Assembly: GCA_016719945.1 (NCBI GenBank)
Contig: JADJYE010000020.1
Coordinates: forward strand, 45,311-109,310
DNA from: Polyangiaceae bacterium
GTDB lineage: Bacteria > Myxococcota_A > Polyangia > Polyangiales > Polyangiaceae
DNA: 64,000 bases
Direction: 5' to 3'
This document shows, in pieces, positions 7,194 through 17,829 of this stretch. Position 1 is the first letter of the stretch. Each line of letters starts with the position of its first letter. The notes under the pieces are model-generated. The model worked only from the letters and a program-made list of their open reading frames with translations. It did not search any database and had not been told where the DNA came from. The position numbers and the translations under genes are program-made.

Positions 7194-9727
7194 GCCTGGT
7201 CGCGGCGATGCGCGGCCGAGAGGCGAAGGTCGGGCTCTCGGTCGTCGCGCTGCTCGCGGTGGCGGCGTTCGCGGTGGCGCCGCTGCTCGCCGACCCCAAC
7301 GCGAGCGACTTCTCGCTCGCGCCAGCCGCGGACGGCGGACCACCGGGGAGCTCGGCGCGGCACTGGCTCGGCGTCGATCCCCTGTACCGGGACGAGCTCG
7401 CGCGGCTGCTGTCGGGTGGACGCATCTCGCTGCTCGTCGCGTCGATCGCGACGCTGGTCGCCTGCGCGATCGGCGTCGCCGTCGGCGTCGCCGCCGCGGG
7501 GCTGAAGAAGGGCGGCGCGCGCTGGGCCGATGGTCTCTTGATGCGTGGCGTGGACGTGCTGCTCGCGTTCCCGTTCCTGCTGCTGGTGACCCTCGTCGGC
7601 GTCCTCGTCCCGCGGAGCGGGCTCGGGACGCTCGTGCTCGTGCTCGGCCTCACCGGATGGACAGGTGTCGCGCGGGTGGTGCGCGCGCGCGCCGCCGTGG
7701 TGCTCGAGCAAGACTTCGTGCTGGCTGCGCGCGCGATGGGGGCTGGGCCGCTCTGGATCGGCGTCCGCCACGTGCTGCCCAACGTGCTCGCGACGGCGGC
7801 CGCGCTCGGCGCGAGCCTCGCCGGCTCGATGATCCTCGCCGAGGCCGTCCTCGGGTACCTCACCGTGGGGCTGGGCCCTCCCGATGCGTCGTGGGGGCGC
7901 ATGCTGCAGGAGGCGGAGTCGTTCATCGTCCTCCGCCCGATGCTCGTCGCGCTGCCGGCGGCCTTCATCCTCGTCGCGATGCTCGGCTTCCACCGGCTCG
8001 GCGAGGGCCTGCGGCTCGCCAGCGGTGACGGCGACCAGCGACCGGCGCTCGTCACGAGGCTCCCCTTCCCGCTCGATCTGATGCTGGTCGCGCTCGGGCT
8101 CGGCGTCGTGATCGCGCTGCCCAGAGCCGACCTCGCGCCGCCGGCCCCGGCGGTCGCGACTCCCGACGCGCCGAAGCGAGGCGGGACGCTGCGCCTCGCG
8201 AGCTCGTACGGCGCGCGCACGGTCGACCCAGCGCTCGCCAGCGACGAGATGGGCGTCGCGATCGCGCGGATGGTCTGCGACCGGCTGGTCTCGCTCGACG
8301 ACGACGGGGAGATCGTGCCGGGCCTCACCCGCCGCGCGACCTGGGCGGACGGTGGTCGCGCGCTGCGGCTAGAGCTCGAGGCTGGGGTGCGGTTCCAAGA
8401 CGGCGCCCAGCTCGAGGCGGCTGACGTCAAGCGCTCCATCGAGCGCGCGCTCGGCCCGAACGTCCCGTCGCCATCCGCCGCGCTGCTCTCGGGCGTGGTC
8501 GGCTTCGACGCGTACCGGGCGGGCTCCGCGACGGAGCTCAGCGGCGTGGAGGTGAGCGCCCCGCTCGAGGTCACGATCCGGCTGCGGGAGCCGGACGCGA
8601 CCCTGCCCAGCGTGCTGACCATGCCGTTCGTCGCGCCGGTTTGCCCTTCGAGCCCCCCGCCGGGCGCCGGGGCCGAGACGGCGGTGTGCGGAGCCGGGCC
8701 CTTCCGCGTGACCGAGCTCGACGGCGAAGAGCGCGTGCTGCTCGCGCGGCACGCTGGGTACTTCGCCGAGGGGCGGCCCTACCTCGACTTCATCGAGATC
8801 CTGTTCCGGGTGAGGCCGCAGGTGCAGCGCTACCGCTTCGAACGCGGCGAGCTCGATCTCGTCCGCGAGCTGTCGTCGAGCGACGCAGCGCTGCTGCGCG
8901 CCGATCGACGCTATGACGACCGCCTGTTCGTCGTTAAGAACCTGCGCACGAGCGCGATCTTCATGAACACCGAGCGGCCTCCGTTCGACAACCCGGCGCT
9001 GCGCCGAGCCGTCTCGCTCGCGGTCGACCCCACGGTCCTCGCGCGCTTGAGGCCCGATATCACGCCGATCGAGCACGTGGTCCCGCCCGGGGTTCCGGGG
9101 CGCCCGAGGGGCGCGGTGGGCCGGCGGTTCGACCTCGACGCCGCGCTCGAGGCGATGCGTGAGGCGGGCTACCCCTACGATCCAAAGACGGGCGAGGGCG
9201 GCTACCCGGCGACGATCGAATACGTCGTCGTCCCTTCGTCGTTCGAGCAGGGGGCTGCGGAGGTCTACCAACAGCAGCTCGCGAAGATCGGGATCCGGCT
9301 CTCGATCCGGCTGGTCGGGAGCACCGCCTACTACGCGCTGACGCAGCAGCGCGGCAAGACGACCATGGGGTGGGCGGGCTGGCAGGCCGACTACGCCGAC
9401 CCGTTGACGTTCTTCTCTCCGAACCTCGAGAGCTCCGCGATCGGGGAGGTGAGCCAGAACTACGCGTTCTTCTCGAGCGCCGAGCTCGACGGCATCCTGG
9501 TGGAGGCGCGGCGCGAGACCGATCGAGAGCGGCGAAGAGCCCTGTTCGCGGAGGCCGAGCGGGTCGTGGCGGAGCAAGCGCCGTGGGTGCCCACCTTCAG
9601 CCCGGCGACGCTCGAGGTCCGGCAGCCGTGGCTCTTCGGCTACGATCCGACGGCGCTCACCGCGCTCGATTTCACGACCACGTACCTCGCGCCGGGAGCG
9701 GGCCGCGCACCGGAGGGCGCGAGGTGA
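7190..9727 (+). CDS. ABC transporter permease (DppC-like) fused to family 5 substrate-binding protein
   Basis: An 845-residue fusion from GTG 7190, overlapping the hydrolase stop. Residues 1-285 form a DppC/OppC-type permease with about six TM helices and the EAA loop (LAARAMGAGPLWIGVRHVLPN). A further TM helix (LMLVALGLGVVIAL, about 295-310) leads into a complete peptide/nickel-type binding protein from about residue 327 (KRGGTLRLASSYGARTVDPA...). It includes FMNTERPPFDNPALRRAVSLA and the final lobe to residue 845. The seventh helix would put the binding domain in the periplasm, which makes topological sense. It pairs with the permease at 9724. No ATPase gene is nearby. Substrate unknown; peptides are likely. 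Confidence 0.88.
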   Translation: MSLVAAMRGREAKVGLSVVALLAVAAFAVAPLLADPNASDFSLAPAADGGPPGSSARHWLGVDPLYRDELARLLSGGRISLLVASIATLVACAIGVAVGVAAAGLKKGGARWADGLLMRGVDVLLAFPFLLLVTLVGVLVPRSGLGTLVLVLGLTGWTGVARVVRARAAVVLEQDFVLAARAMGAGPLWIGVRHVLPNVLATAAALGASLAGSMILAEAVLGYLTVGLGPPDASWGRMLQEAESFIVLRPMLVALPAAFILVAMLGFHRLGEGLRLASGDGDQRPALVTRLPFPLDLMLVALGLGVVIALPRADLAPPAPAVATPDAPKRGGTLRLASSYGARTVDPALASDEMGVAIARMVCDRLVSLDDDGEIVPGLTRRATWADGGRALRLELEAGVRFQDGAQLEAADVKRSIERALGPNVPSPSAALLSGVVGFDAYRAGSATELSGVEVSAPLEVTIRLREPDATLPSVLTMPFVAPVCPSSPPPGAGAETAVCGAGPFRVTELDGEERVLLARHAGYFAEGRPYLDFIEILFRVRPQVQRYRFERGELDLVRELSSSDAALLRADRRYDDRLFVVKNLRTSAIFMNTERPPFDNPALRRAVSLAVDPTVLARLRPDITPIEHVVPPGVPGRPRGAVGRRFDLDAALEAMREAGYPYDPKTGEGGYPATIEYVVVPSSFEQGAAEVYQQQLAKIGIRLSIRLVGSTAYYALTQQRGKTTMGWAGWQADYADPLTFFSPNLESSAIGEVSQNYAFFSSAELDGILVEARRETDRERRRALFAEAERVVAEQAPWVPTFSPATLEVRQPWLFGYDPTALTALDFTTTYLAPGAGRAPEGAR

Positions 9728-10731
9728 GGCGGCTCGTCGCGGCGGCGCTGAGGCGGATGGCGATCGCGGCGCTGATCGTGTGGGGGGTCGTGAGCGTCAC
9801 CTGGCTCCTGGCCACGCTGCTCCCGGGCGATCCGGTGCGCGCGGCCCTCGGGCCGAACGCCTCCCCGGCGGACGTCGAGCGCGCGCGCTCTCTGTTCGGT
9901 CTCGAGCAGTCGTTCGGGTCGAGGTACGTCCGCTTCATGGGCCGGCTCGTTCACGTGAGCGACGTGTTCGTCGGGCGCGCGTCGAAGGATCACACGACGT
10001 GCGCCGAGCTCGGCCCTCTGCACGCCGATCTCGGCAAGAGCCACATCTACAACGCGCCGGTCGCGGAGCTGATCAAGAAGAAGCTGCCCTATTCGTTGAA
10101 GCTCGCGCTGGCCGCGGTCTCGCTGCAGCTGCTCATCGGGCTCTCGCTCGGCGTCCTGGCGGCGGCACGCCGGGGGAGCCGGGTCGACGAGGCCATCGTC
10201 GGGGTCACGACGACGCTGTCCGCGGCGCCGACGTTCGTCGTCGGGTTGGTCCTTCAATACGTCCTCGCTCACCGCCTCGGCTGGGTCCCGCTCGACGGGC
10301 TGGGCGTGTCGTCGGCGGACGAGGCGCGCGCGATGGTGCTCCCGGCGCTGACCCTGGGTTGCTACGGGGCGGCGCTGCTCACGCGGTTCGTGCGCGCCGA
10401 GGTCGCGACCGCGCTCGACGAGCCGTTCGTGCGGGCCGCGCGCGCCAAAGGCGCCGGGCGCGTCCGCGCGGCCGTGGTGCACGCGACGCGCACGGCGCTC
10501 GCGCCGCTCTCTCAGCTGGTCGTCCTCGAGCTCGGCGCCCTGGTGGGCGGAGCGATCGTGACCGAGCGGCTGTTCCGCTGGCCCGGGCTCGGGGACCTGT
10601 CGGTGGCGGCGATCCAGAACCGAGACGCTCAGGCGCTGGTCGGCGTCACGCTGGTCGCGAGCGTCGCGATGGTCGTGGCCACGGCGATCGCGGACGTGCT
10701 CGCGATGTGGCTCGACCCGCGGCAGAGGTAG
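9724..10731 (+). CDS. ABC transporter permease, DppB/OppB-like
   Basis: A 335-residue inner-membrane permease from GTG 9724, overlapping the stop of the fusion gene by 4 nt. The first TM helix is IAALIVWGVVSVTWLLATLLPGDPV, the usual N-terminus of DppB proteins. The EAA-loop region is PFVRAARAKGAGRVRAAVVHATR, and TERLFRWPGLGDLSVAAIQNRD follows. About residues 80-110 hold an extra periplasmic stretch (HTTCAELGPLHADLGKSH). It forms the heterodimeric pore with the DppC half of the fusion. The ATP-hydrolysing subunits must be encoded elsewhere. Confidence 0.9.
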   Translation: MRRLVAAALRRMAIAALIVWGVVSVTWLLATLLPGDPVRAALGPNASPADVERARSLFGLEQSFGSRYVRFMGRLVHVSDVFVGRASKDHTTCAELGPLHADLGKSHIYNAPVAELIKKKLPYSLKLALAAVSLQLLIGLSLGVLAAARRGSRVDEAIVGVTTTLSAAPTFVVGLVLQYVLAHRLGWVPLDGLGVSSADEARAMVLPALTLGCYGAALLTRFVRAEVATALDEPFVRAARAKGAGRVRAAVVHATRTALAPLSQLVVLELGALVGGAIVTERLFRWPGLGDLSVAAIQNRDAQALVGVTLVASVAMVVATAIADVLAMWLDPRQR

Positions 10732-10752
10732 AGGCTCGCGGGCTGCGCCGAC

Positions 10753-11601
10753 TTATTCGCCCTCGTCGATCGAGCGATCGACGGCGAGCGCCACGTCCGC
10801 CGCGAGCGACGCGTCACCGGCGGCGCGCGCCGAGAGCCACACGCGTTCGGTCGCGGTGGTCGTGCCCTGCGCGGCGCGGCGCAGCGTGGCGTCCTGGGCC
10901 GCGCGATCCAAGGTCAACAGCGCGCTGCCGCCGATGTCAGCCTGCGCCGCGGGCCCGAGGTGCGTGACGGACGCGTCGCCTCCGGGGAGATCGGCGAGCG
11001 CCACGAGCAGGTCGTCGTCGCCCTCGTCCGCCCTCGCGGAGTACCACCACGCGCGCGAGCGCGCCGACTCGTCGAGCTTCGCGAGCTCGGCGCGACGCTC
11101 GGGGTTGACGGCGGTGAGCGAGCGGACGCGCACCGAGAGCTGCCGATCGAGGCTCGCCGCCGCCTGCTCGAGCGCGTCGAGGGCGCCGCGGACGGCGTCG
11201 ACGGAGGCGCCGTCGAGGACCTCCGACATCGACACGTGGGCCCGCGCCGCCGCGAGCACCGACTCGAGCTGATCGCGCCCCTTCAGGGCAGACATCGCGC
11301 TCGCCGCGAACATCCCTCGCTCCTCCGGGGTGTCGGCGAAGGCGGCCTCGAAGGACTCTTCGATGGCGCGGGCCGTCTCACGTTGAATCTGCGCCACGTC
11401 GAGCGCGCCGAGGGCCAGGGCCACGTGCGCGGGAGACAAAGCGCGAAGCGCGCGCTCCGTCTCTTCGGTGCGCGCGCTGTCGGGGTGGCTCGACCGCCGG
11501 ATCATGTCGCCACACACGGCGAGGACGTTCTTCGGGGCGGGGCCGCCTGCCTCGCTGATCTTCTGGTCGAGGACGGGCTTGCGCAGGGTGACGGGGGGCA
11601 T
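10753..11601 (-). CDS. hypothetical helical protein linked to an ECF-like sigma factor
   Basis: A 282-residue, Ala-rich, mainly helical cytoplasmic protein with no recognised domain, signal peptide or membrane segment. Segments such as LGALDVAQIQRETARAIEESF and ALDALEQAAASLDRQLSVRVRSLTAV suggest long helices. The ATG at 11601 has AAGGAG 8 nt upstream. It lies about 100 nt downstream of the sigma-like gene on the same strand and is probably cotranscribed. A role as regulator or target of that sigma factor is possible but unproven. Confidence 0.6.
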   Translation of the reverse strand: MPPVTLRKPVLDQKISEAGGPAPKNVLAVCGDMIRRSSHPDSARTEETERALRALSPAHVALALGALDVAQIQRETARAIEESFEAAFADTPEERGMFAASAMSALKGRDQLESVLAAARAHVSMSEVLDGASVDAVRGALDALEQAAASLDRQLSVRVRSLTAVNPERRAELAKLDESARSRAWWYSARADEGDDDLLVALADLPGGDASVTHLGPAAQADIGGSALLTLDRAAQDATLRRAAQGTTTATERVWLSARAAGDASLAADVALAVDRSIDEGE

Positions 11602-11705
11602 GGCTATGGCTCCTTCAGAGGCTGACGCGTGGGGCGTCGGGGCGGGTTCGGGCTCGGCTCAGGGGGGCGGGCGTGACCCGCGCGCGCGACCGAGCCGCCC
11701 GAGCC

Positions 11706-12371
11706 CTAGGACTTGAGCTCCAGCAGGAAGAGGCGCAGGTGAGCCTGCGCGCGGCTGATGCGCTTGTACGAGTTGACGACGGTGATACCGAGCTCCTTCG
11801 CGACCGCGACGTGGTCGTCGAGATCGCGGTGGTGGTACAGGGCCCAGGCCTCGGCCTCCTTCGGGTGCTCGGCGGTGAGGCGCTCGAAGGCGCGCCAATA
11901 GAGCTCGGCGGCCTCGTCTCGCTCGGCCTCGCTCCTGGCACGCTCGACCGACGCTGCGACCTCGTACCCGGGCGTCTCGGGCTCGTCTTCGTCCCCACCT
12001 CCGGCCGCGAGCTCCTCGTGGTGCCGGCGATAGCGGTCGATGGCCGTGTGCTTGACGATGCGCAGGAAGAACGTCCGCGCCGAGGTGCTTCGGGCGGCGC
12101 CTGCGTCGTCGACTGCGGTCCCTCGGTATTGGGTGAGGCCCCGCTCGAGGAGCTTGATCGCGGCGTCCTGGAGCAGCTCCTCTTGGTCGTCCTCGCCGCC
12201 GCGGCGGTAGCTCTGCTGGATCCTGCGGATGACGTACAGCGCGGGCCGGCGCCAGCGCGACAACAGGACCGCGAACGGGCGGTCGATCCGCTCGCCGGAC
12301 GCCTTCCGCGACAGGACGGCCGCGAACAGGGCGTCGTCATCCAGCTCCTCCGGCTGCGTCGTGTCGCTCAT
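11706..12371 (-). CDS. ECF-type RNA polymerase sigma factor
   Basis: A 221-residue sigma-70 family protein of ECF size. The region 2-like part is EELLQDAAIKLLERGLTQYRG...ARTFFLRIVKHTAIDRYRRHHEEL, with the typical FL..I..HTAIDRYRRH helix. Region 4 is AFERLTAEHPKEAEAWALYHHRDLDDHVAVAKELGITVVNSYKRISRAQAHLRLFL. The linker has an acidic insert (GGGDEDEPETPG). No anti-sigma factor with a TM helix follows; the downstream gene is a soluble helical protein. The start is ATG 12371, without a clear ribosome site. Confidence 0.75.
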   Translation of the reverse strand: MSDTTQPEELDDDALFAAVLSRKASGERIDRPFAVLLSRWRRPALYVIRRIQQSYRRGGEDDQEELLQDAAIKLLERGLTQYRGTAVDDAGAARSTSARTFFLRIVKHTAIDRYRRHHEELAAGGGDEDEPETPGYEVAASVERARSEAERDEAAELYWRAFERLTAEHPKEAEAWALYHHRDLDDHVAVAKELGITVVNSYKRISRAQAHLRLFLLELKS

Positions 12372-12495
12372 CGGGGCACCGACGGTAGCATCCAGCGAAG
12401 GTCGGGAGCGAGCCCATGCCCCGCGTACCTACGGACCGGCTCGGCCAGACCTGACAAGGGGGTCGTCGAAACCGAGAGGCCCGGAGGCCGACAGA

Positions 12496-14781
<2,286 letters not shown>

Positions 14782-14869
14782 GTGCGGCCTCGCATCGTGG
14801 CGAGCCTTCGCGCTGTGGTCAAGCGCGGCAAGCTCGACCCCGCAAGGCCGGCCTGCCGCGCCGAAGCGC

Positions 14870-16012
14870 TCAGATCTCGGCCAGGATCGCGTCGCGCTTC
14901 TTGGCGAAGTCGTCGTCCGAAATGAGGCCCTTGTCCTTGAGGGACTTGAGCTTCACGAGCCGGTCCTCGACCGATGCGGCCGGAGCGGCCGCCGCTGCCG
15001 GGGCGGCCGGGCCCCCGACCGGGAACTGGGGCTGCATCATCCCCATCTGCCCGGCCATCATGTTGTTCGCCATGCCCACGCCCATGGCCATCTGCGCGCC
15101 GAGGCCCGCCACGCCCGCGTTCGCGCCGCCCTTCGCCATGCCCTCACCCGCGCCGCGCATCGCCTCGCCCGCCGCGTAGTTGGAGTAGTTGCCCGCGAGC
15201 TGCTGCACGTAGCGAGCGTCCTGGCCGAACTTCTGGTCGAGCTCGAACTGCTTGGCCTGCGCCGTGTCGGAGGCGATCGAGATGTTGCGGCGCGCCTCGG
15301 CGCGCTTCTTGTTCGCCTCGCGCAGCATGCGCTCGTCTTCGGCGCTGAAGTTGATGTTGAAGTCCGCGATCTGCAGGATCTTCACGCCGATGTCGGCGAG
15401 GTTCGGGGCGCTCTGGATGATGCGACCTGCGAGCTCGCTGGTCATGCCGCCCAGGTTCAGCAGCGAGCGCCCGGACTGGGCGCACATCTGACCGATGACG
15501 GTCTTCACGCTCATGAAGAAGAGGCGCTTGATCCAGTCCGACGTGACGTCGTTGTCGTTCGAGCCGGCCGCTTGGCCGTGGTAGCCGATGACGAAGCGCA
15601 CCGGGTCGGTGATGACCATCGAGAACTCGCCGTGGATGCGAGGCGTGACGAACTCGAACAGGGTCGGGTCCTCCATCGACTCGAGCTTGCCGCCGAACGG
15701 GATGCTCCTCACCGGCTGGGTCTTCACGAAGAAGATCTCCGCGATGAACACGTCCCCCCCCGTGAACTTGTTGATGAGGTTGTTGAGGAACGGGATGTTC
15801 TGGGTCTGCAGCGTGTGGCGGCCCGCCGGCAGCCACCCCTGATAGGTGCCGTCCTTGAAGAAGAGGGCGCACTCGTCGCTGTCGACCGTCAGCTGCGACC
15901 AGAACGGGATGTTCTGGTCGGGATGCTTGTAGACGATGAGGTGCTTCAGGTGGTCCGGGCGGGCGATCATCATCTCGCGCACGCCGCCCTTCACGAAGTC
16001 CATGATCCCCAT
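14870..16012 (-). CDS. SPFH-domain protein with C-terminal SHOCT domain
   Basis: A 380-residue protein of the YdjI-like SPFH (band 7) group. Residues 1-250 hold the SPFH core (HLIVYKHPDQNIPFWSQLTV, ECALFFKDGTYQG, IHGEFSMVITDPVRFVIGYHG). A helical stretch follows (EDERMLREANKKRAEARRNISIA), then a Gly/Met/Ala-rich region. The last 35 residues form a SHOCT domain (EDRLVKLKSLKDKGLISDDDFAKKRDAIL). There is no N-terminal TM helix, so membrane contact would be peripheral. I start at ATG 16012, since the long upstream frame only shadows the divergent gene. It is divergent from the helical-repeat gene. Confidence 0.85.
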   Translation of the reverse strand: MGIMDFVKGGVREMMIARPDHLKHLIVYKHPDQNIPFWSQLTVDSDECALFFKDGTYQGWLPAGRHTLQTQNIPFLNNLINKFTGGDVFIAEIFFVKTQPVRSIPFGGKLESMEDPTLFEFVTPRIHGEFSMVITDPVRFVIGYHGQAAGSNDNDVTSDWIKRLFFMSVKTVIGQMCAQSGRSLLNLGGMTSELAGRIIQSAPNLADIGVKILQIADFNINFSAEDERMLREANKKRAEARRNISIASDTAQAKQFELDQKFGQDARYVQQLAGNYSNYAAGEAMRGAGEGMAKGGANAGVAGLGAQMAMGVGMANNMMAGQMGMMQPQFPVGGPAAPAAAAAPAASVEDRLVKLKSLKDKGLISDDDFAKKRDAILAEI

Positions 16013-16107
16013 CTTCTCGTTCCTCTCCTCTTTCCGTGCCTGGCCCGTCCCGCAGGCTCGAGCCGAGCTTGCTCGCGAACGGGTGCGGGGAGAATAATGC
16101 CCCCGAG

Positions 16108-16133
16108 GGGGGTCGGCAACGCCGCCGACCCCC
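16108..16133. promoter_or_regulatory. 10-bp-arm dyad in divergent intergenic region
   Basis: GGGGGTCGGC-AACGCC-GCCGACCCCC is a perfect 10-bp inverted repeat with a 6-nt spacer. It lies between the divergent SPFH gene (starts 16012) and helical-repeat gene (starts 16181), about 50 nt from the latter. It could be a shared operator or a leader hairpin. Confidence 0.4.
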
Positions 16134-16180
16134 TGCCCGCCCGCGCGCAGCCGCAGCCCCGGCAGAATGACGCCGACCCC

Positions 16181-17296
16181 ATGACCGTCGCCATCGACAC
16201 CAGCTCCCTCTCCGTACCCGCCCAGAAGATCCTGAGCGGTCCGCCCAAGCTCCAGGAAATGGCGGCGAAGGGCGTCGCCATCGGCGTCCCCCCCGGGGAC
16301 CTGATCGTCGTCCTCGCCGCCCTGACGCAGAGCGCCGAGCCGGGCGTCGCCGACACGGCGCGGCGTACCCTCGACAACCTCCCGGCGCAGGTCCTCTCGG
16401 GCGCCCTCGGCGCGAACCTCCAGGCGGCCGCGATCCACGAGATCGCGACGCGCAACCACGACCGAATCGACGTCCTGGGGCGGCTCATCGCGATGCCGGC
16501 CATCGACATCGACACCCTGCTCGAGGTCGGCAAGGTCTGCAGCGAGGACGCGAGCGAGCTGCTCGCGACGAACGAGGAGCGCCTGCTCTCGAACCCGAAG
16601 CTGATCGAGGTCCTCTACCTCAACAAGCGGACGCGCATGTCGACGGCCGATCGCATGATCGAGCTCGCGGTGCGCAACAACGTCGAGGTCGGCCTCCCGG
16701 CGTGGAAGGAGGCGGCGGCCGCGATCCAGAACGAGCTCATCCCCGAGCCGACCGGCGAGCTGAGCCCCGACGACGTGCTGTTCGCCCAGAACCTCGCCCT
16801 CGCCGAGGCGATGCGCGCGCAAGGGGAGGAGATCGAGGACACCCACGAGCTCGTCGGTGACGAAGAAGAGAAGGTCAAGGACAAGTACGTCCCGCTCTTC
16901 CGCGAGATCGCCATGATGACGACGACCCAGAAGATCCGCCTGGCGTCCGTGGGGACCCCCGAGGCGATCATGATCCTGATCAGCGACGCCAGCCCCCTGG
17001 TGGCGAGCGCCGCCGCCAAGTCTCCGAACATCAACGAGGCCGTGGTCGAGCAGGTCGCCAAGCGCCGCAACATCATGGCCGATGTGCTCACGTCGATCGG
17101 GCAGCGCCCCGAGCTGCTCCGCAGGCTCTCGACCAAGCGCGACCTGATGAAGAACCCGAAGACGCCGCCGTCGCTCGCCCTCAAGCTCATCAACCACTTC
17201 CAGGCACACGAGCTCGAGCGTATGGCGGGAGACCGGAACGTCGGGGGCGCGACGCGCCAGCTCATCAAGAACCACCTCGAGAGGAAGAAACGTTGA
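16181..17296 (+). CDS. helical-repeat protein of unknown function
   Basis: A 371-residue cytoplasmic protein built of alpha-helical pairs that read like degenerate HEAT-type repeats (SAEPGVADTARRTLDNLPAQVL, DVLGRLIAMPAIDIDTLLEVGK, MILISDASPLVASAAAKSPNINEAVV). About residues 195-225 hold an acidic insert (DTHELVGDEEEKVKDKY). No enzyme motif is present. ATG 16181 is chosen because the upstream open frame is only the antisense of the SPFH gene. Its stop overlaps the TTG start of the NikR-like regulator, so the two form one unit. Function unknown. Confidence 0.7.
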   Translation: MTVAIDTSSLSVPAQKILSGPPKLQEMAAKGVAIGVPPGDLIVVLAALTQSAEPGVADTARRTLDNLPAQVLSGALGANLQAAAIHEIATRNHDRIDVLGRLIAMPAIDIDTLLEVGKVCSEDASELLATNEERLLSNPKLIEVLYLNKRTRMSTADRMIELAVRNNVEVGLPAWKEAAAAIQNELIPEPTGELSPDDVLFAQNLALAEAMRAQGEEIEDTHELVGDEEEKVKDKYVPLFREIAMMTTTQKIRLASVGTPEAIMILISDASPLVASAAAKSPNINEAVVEQVAKRRNIMADVLTSIGQRPELLRRLSTKRDLMKNPKTPPSLALKLINHFQAHELERMAGDRNVGGATRQLIKNHLERKKR

Positions 17297-17706
17297 GCGA
17301 CCTGGTCCGCTTCGGGGTCGCGATGGACCGTGCCCTCTTGTCGGAGTTCGACGAGCGGATCGCGCAGCGAGGCTACGAGAACCGGTCCGAGGCCTTGCGC
17401 GATCTGGTGCGGGCCGACCTCACGCGAGCGGCGCAGCAGGCCGGCGGGCAGGTCACGGCGACCGCGTCGATCGTGCTCGCGCGCAGGCAGCGCGCCGAGC
17501 TCACGAGGGTGCTCGGCGAGCTCGAGCCCGGGGTGGTCGTAGCTCAGCTCGAGCTGGGCCTCGACGAGGAGCGCGCGCTCCTGCTGCTCGTCGTCCGAGG
17601 GCCCGCGGGCGAGCTCGAGCGCACGGCCGGCAGGGTCGCGGGCCTGCGGGGCGTCCTCGGGTGCGAGCTCACGATCGCCTGCGCCTCTGCGAGGCGCCAC
17701 GCGTGA
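17293..17706 (+). CDS. NikR-like ribbon-helix-helix regulator lacking nickel ligands
   Basis: A 137-residue protein from TTG 17293 with a 4-nt overlap upstream. Residues 5-43 form a ribbon-helix-helix domain (RFGVAMDRALLSEFDERIAQ, NRSEALRDLVRADL), matching NikR. The C-terminal ACT-like part keeps VVRGPAGELERTAGRVAGLRGV. By-eye alignment with E. coli NikR puts Glu at the His76 and His87 positions, Gly at His89 and Ala at Cys95, so the high-affinity nickel site is absent. It likely remains a tetrameric DNA-binding regulator with another ligand or none. No nickel transport gene is adjacent. Confidence 0.75.
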   Translation: MSDLVRFGVAMDRALLSEFDERIAQRGYENRSEALRDLVRADLTRAAQQAGGQVTATASIVLARRQRAELTRVLGELEPGVVVAQLELGLDEERALLLLVVRGPAGELERTAGRVAGLRGVLGCELTIACASARRHA

Positions 17707-17829
17707 GCGACCGCTCGAGCAAGCCACCCCCCGGCCGCCAGGTCACCGCTCGGGCGCTTTGGGGCGCCGGCCGAGGTCGTGCACGTGCTACTTGCGCTGT
17801 TGGACGCCAGGTGAGGTAACGGGAGAGCT

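Noticed and set aside
11706..12371. Reading the ECF-like gene together with 10753-11601 as a sigma/anti-sigma pair
   Set aside because: The partner has no TM helix, zinc-binding HxxxCxxC or other anti-sigma feature, so I leave it unassigned.
17703..17819. A 38-codon frame from GTG 17703 overlapping the NikR-like stop
   Set aside because: Its basic, unstructured translation and lack of any conserved feature make chance the better explanation.
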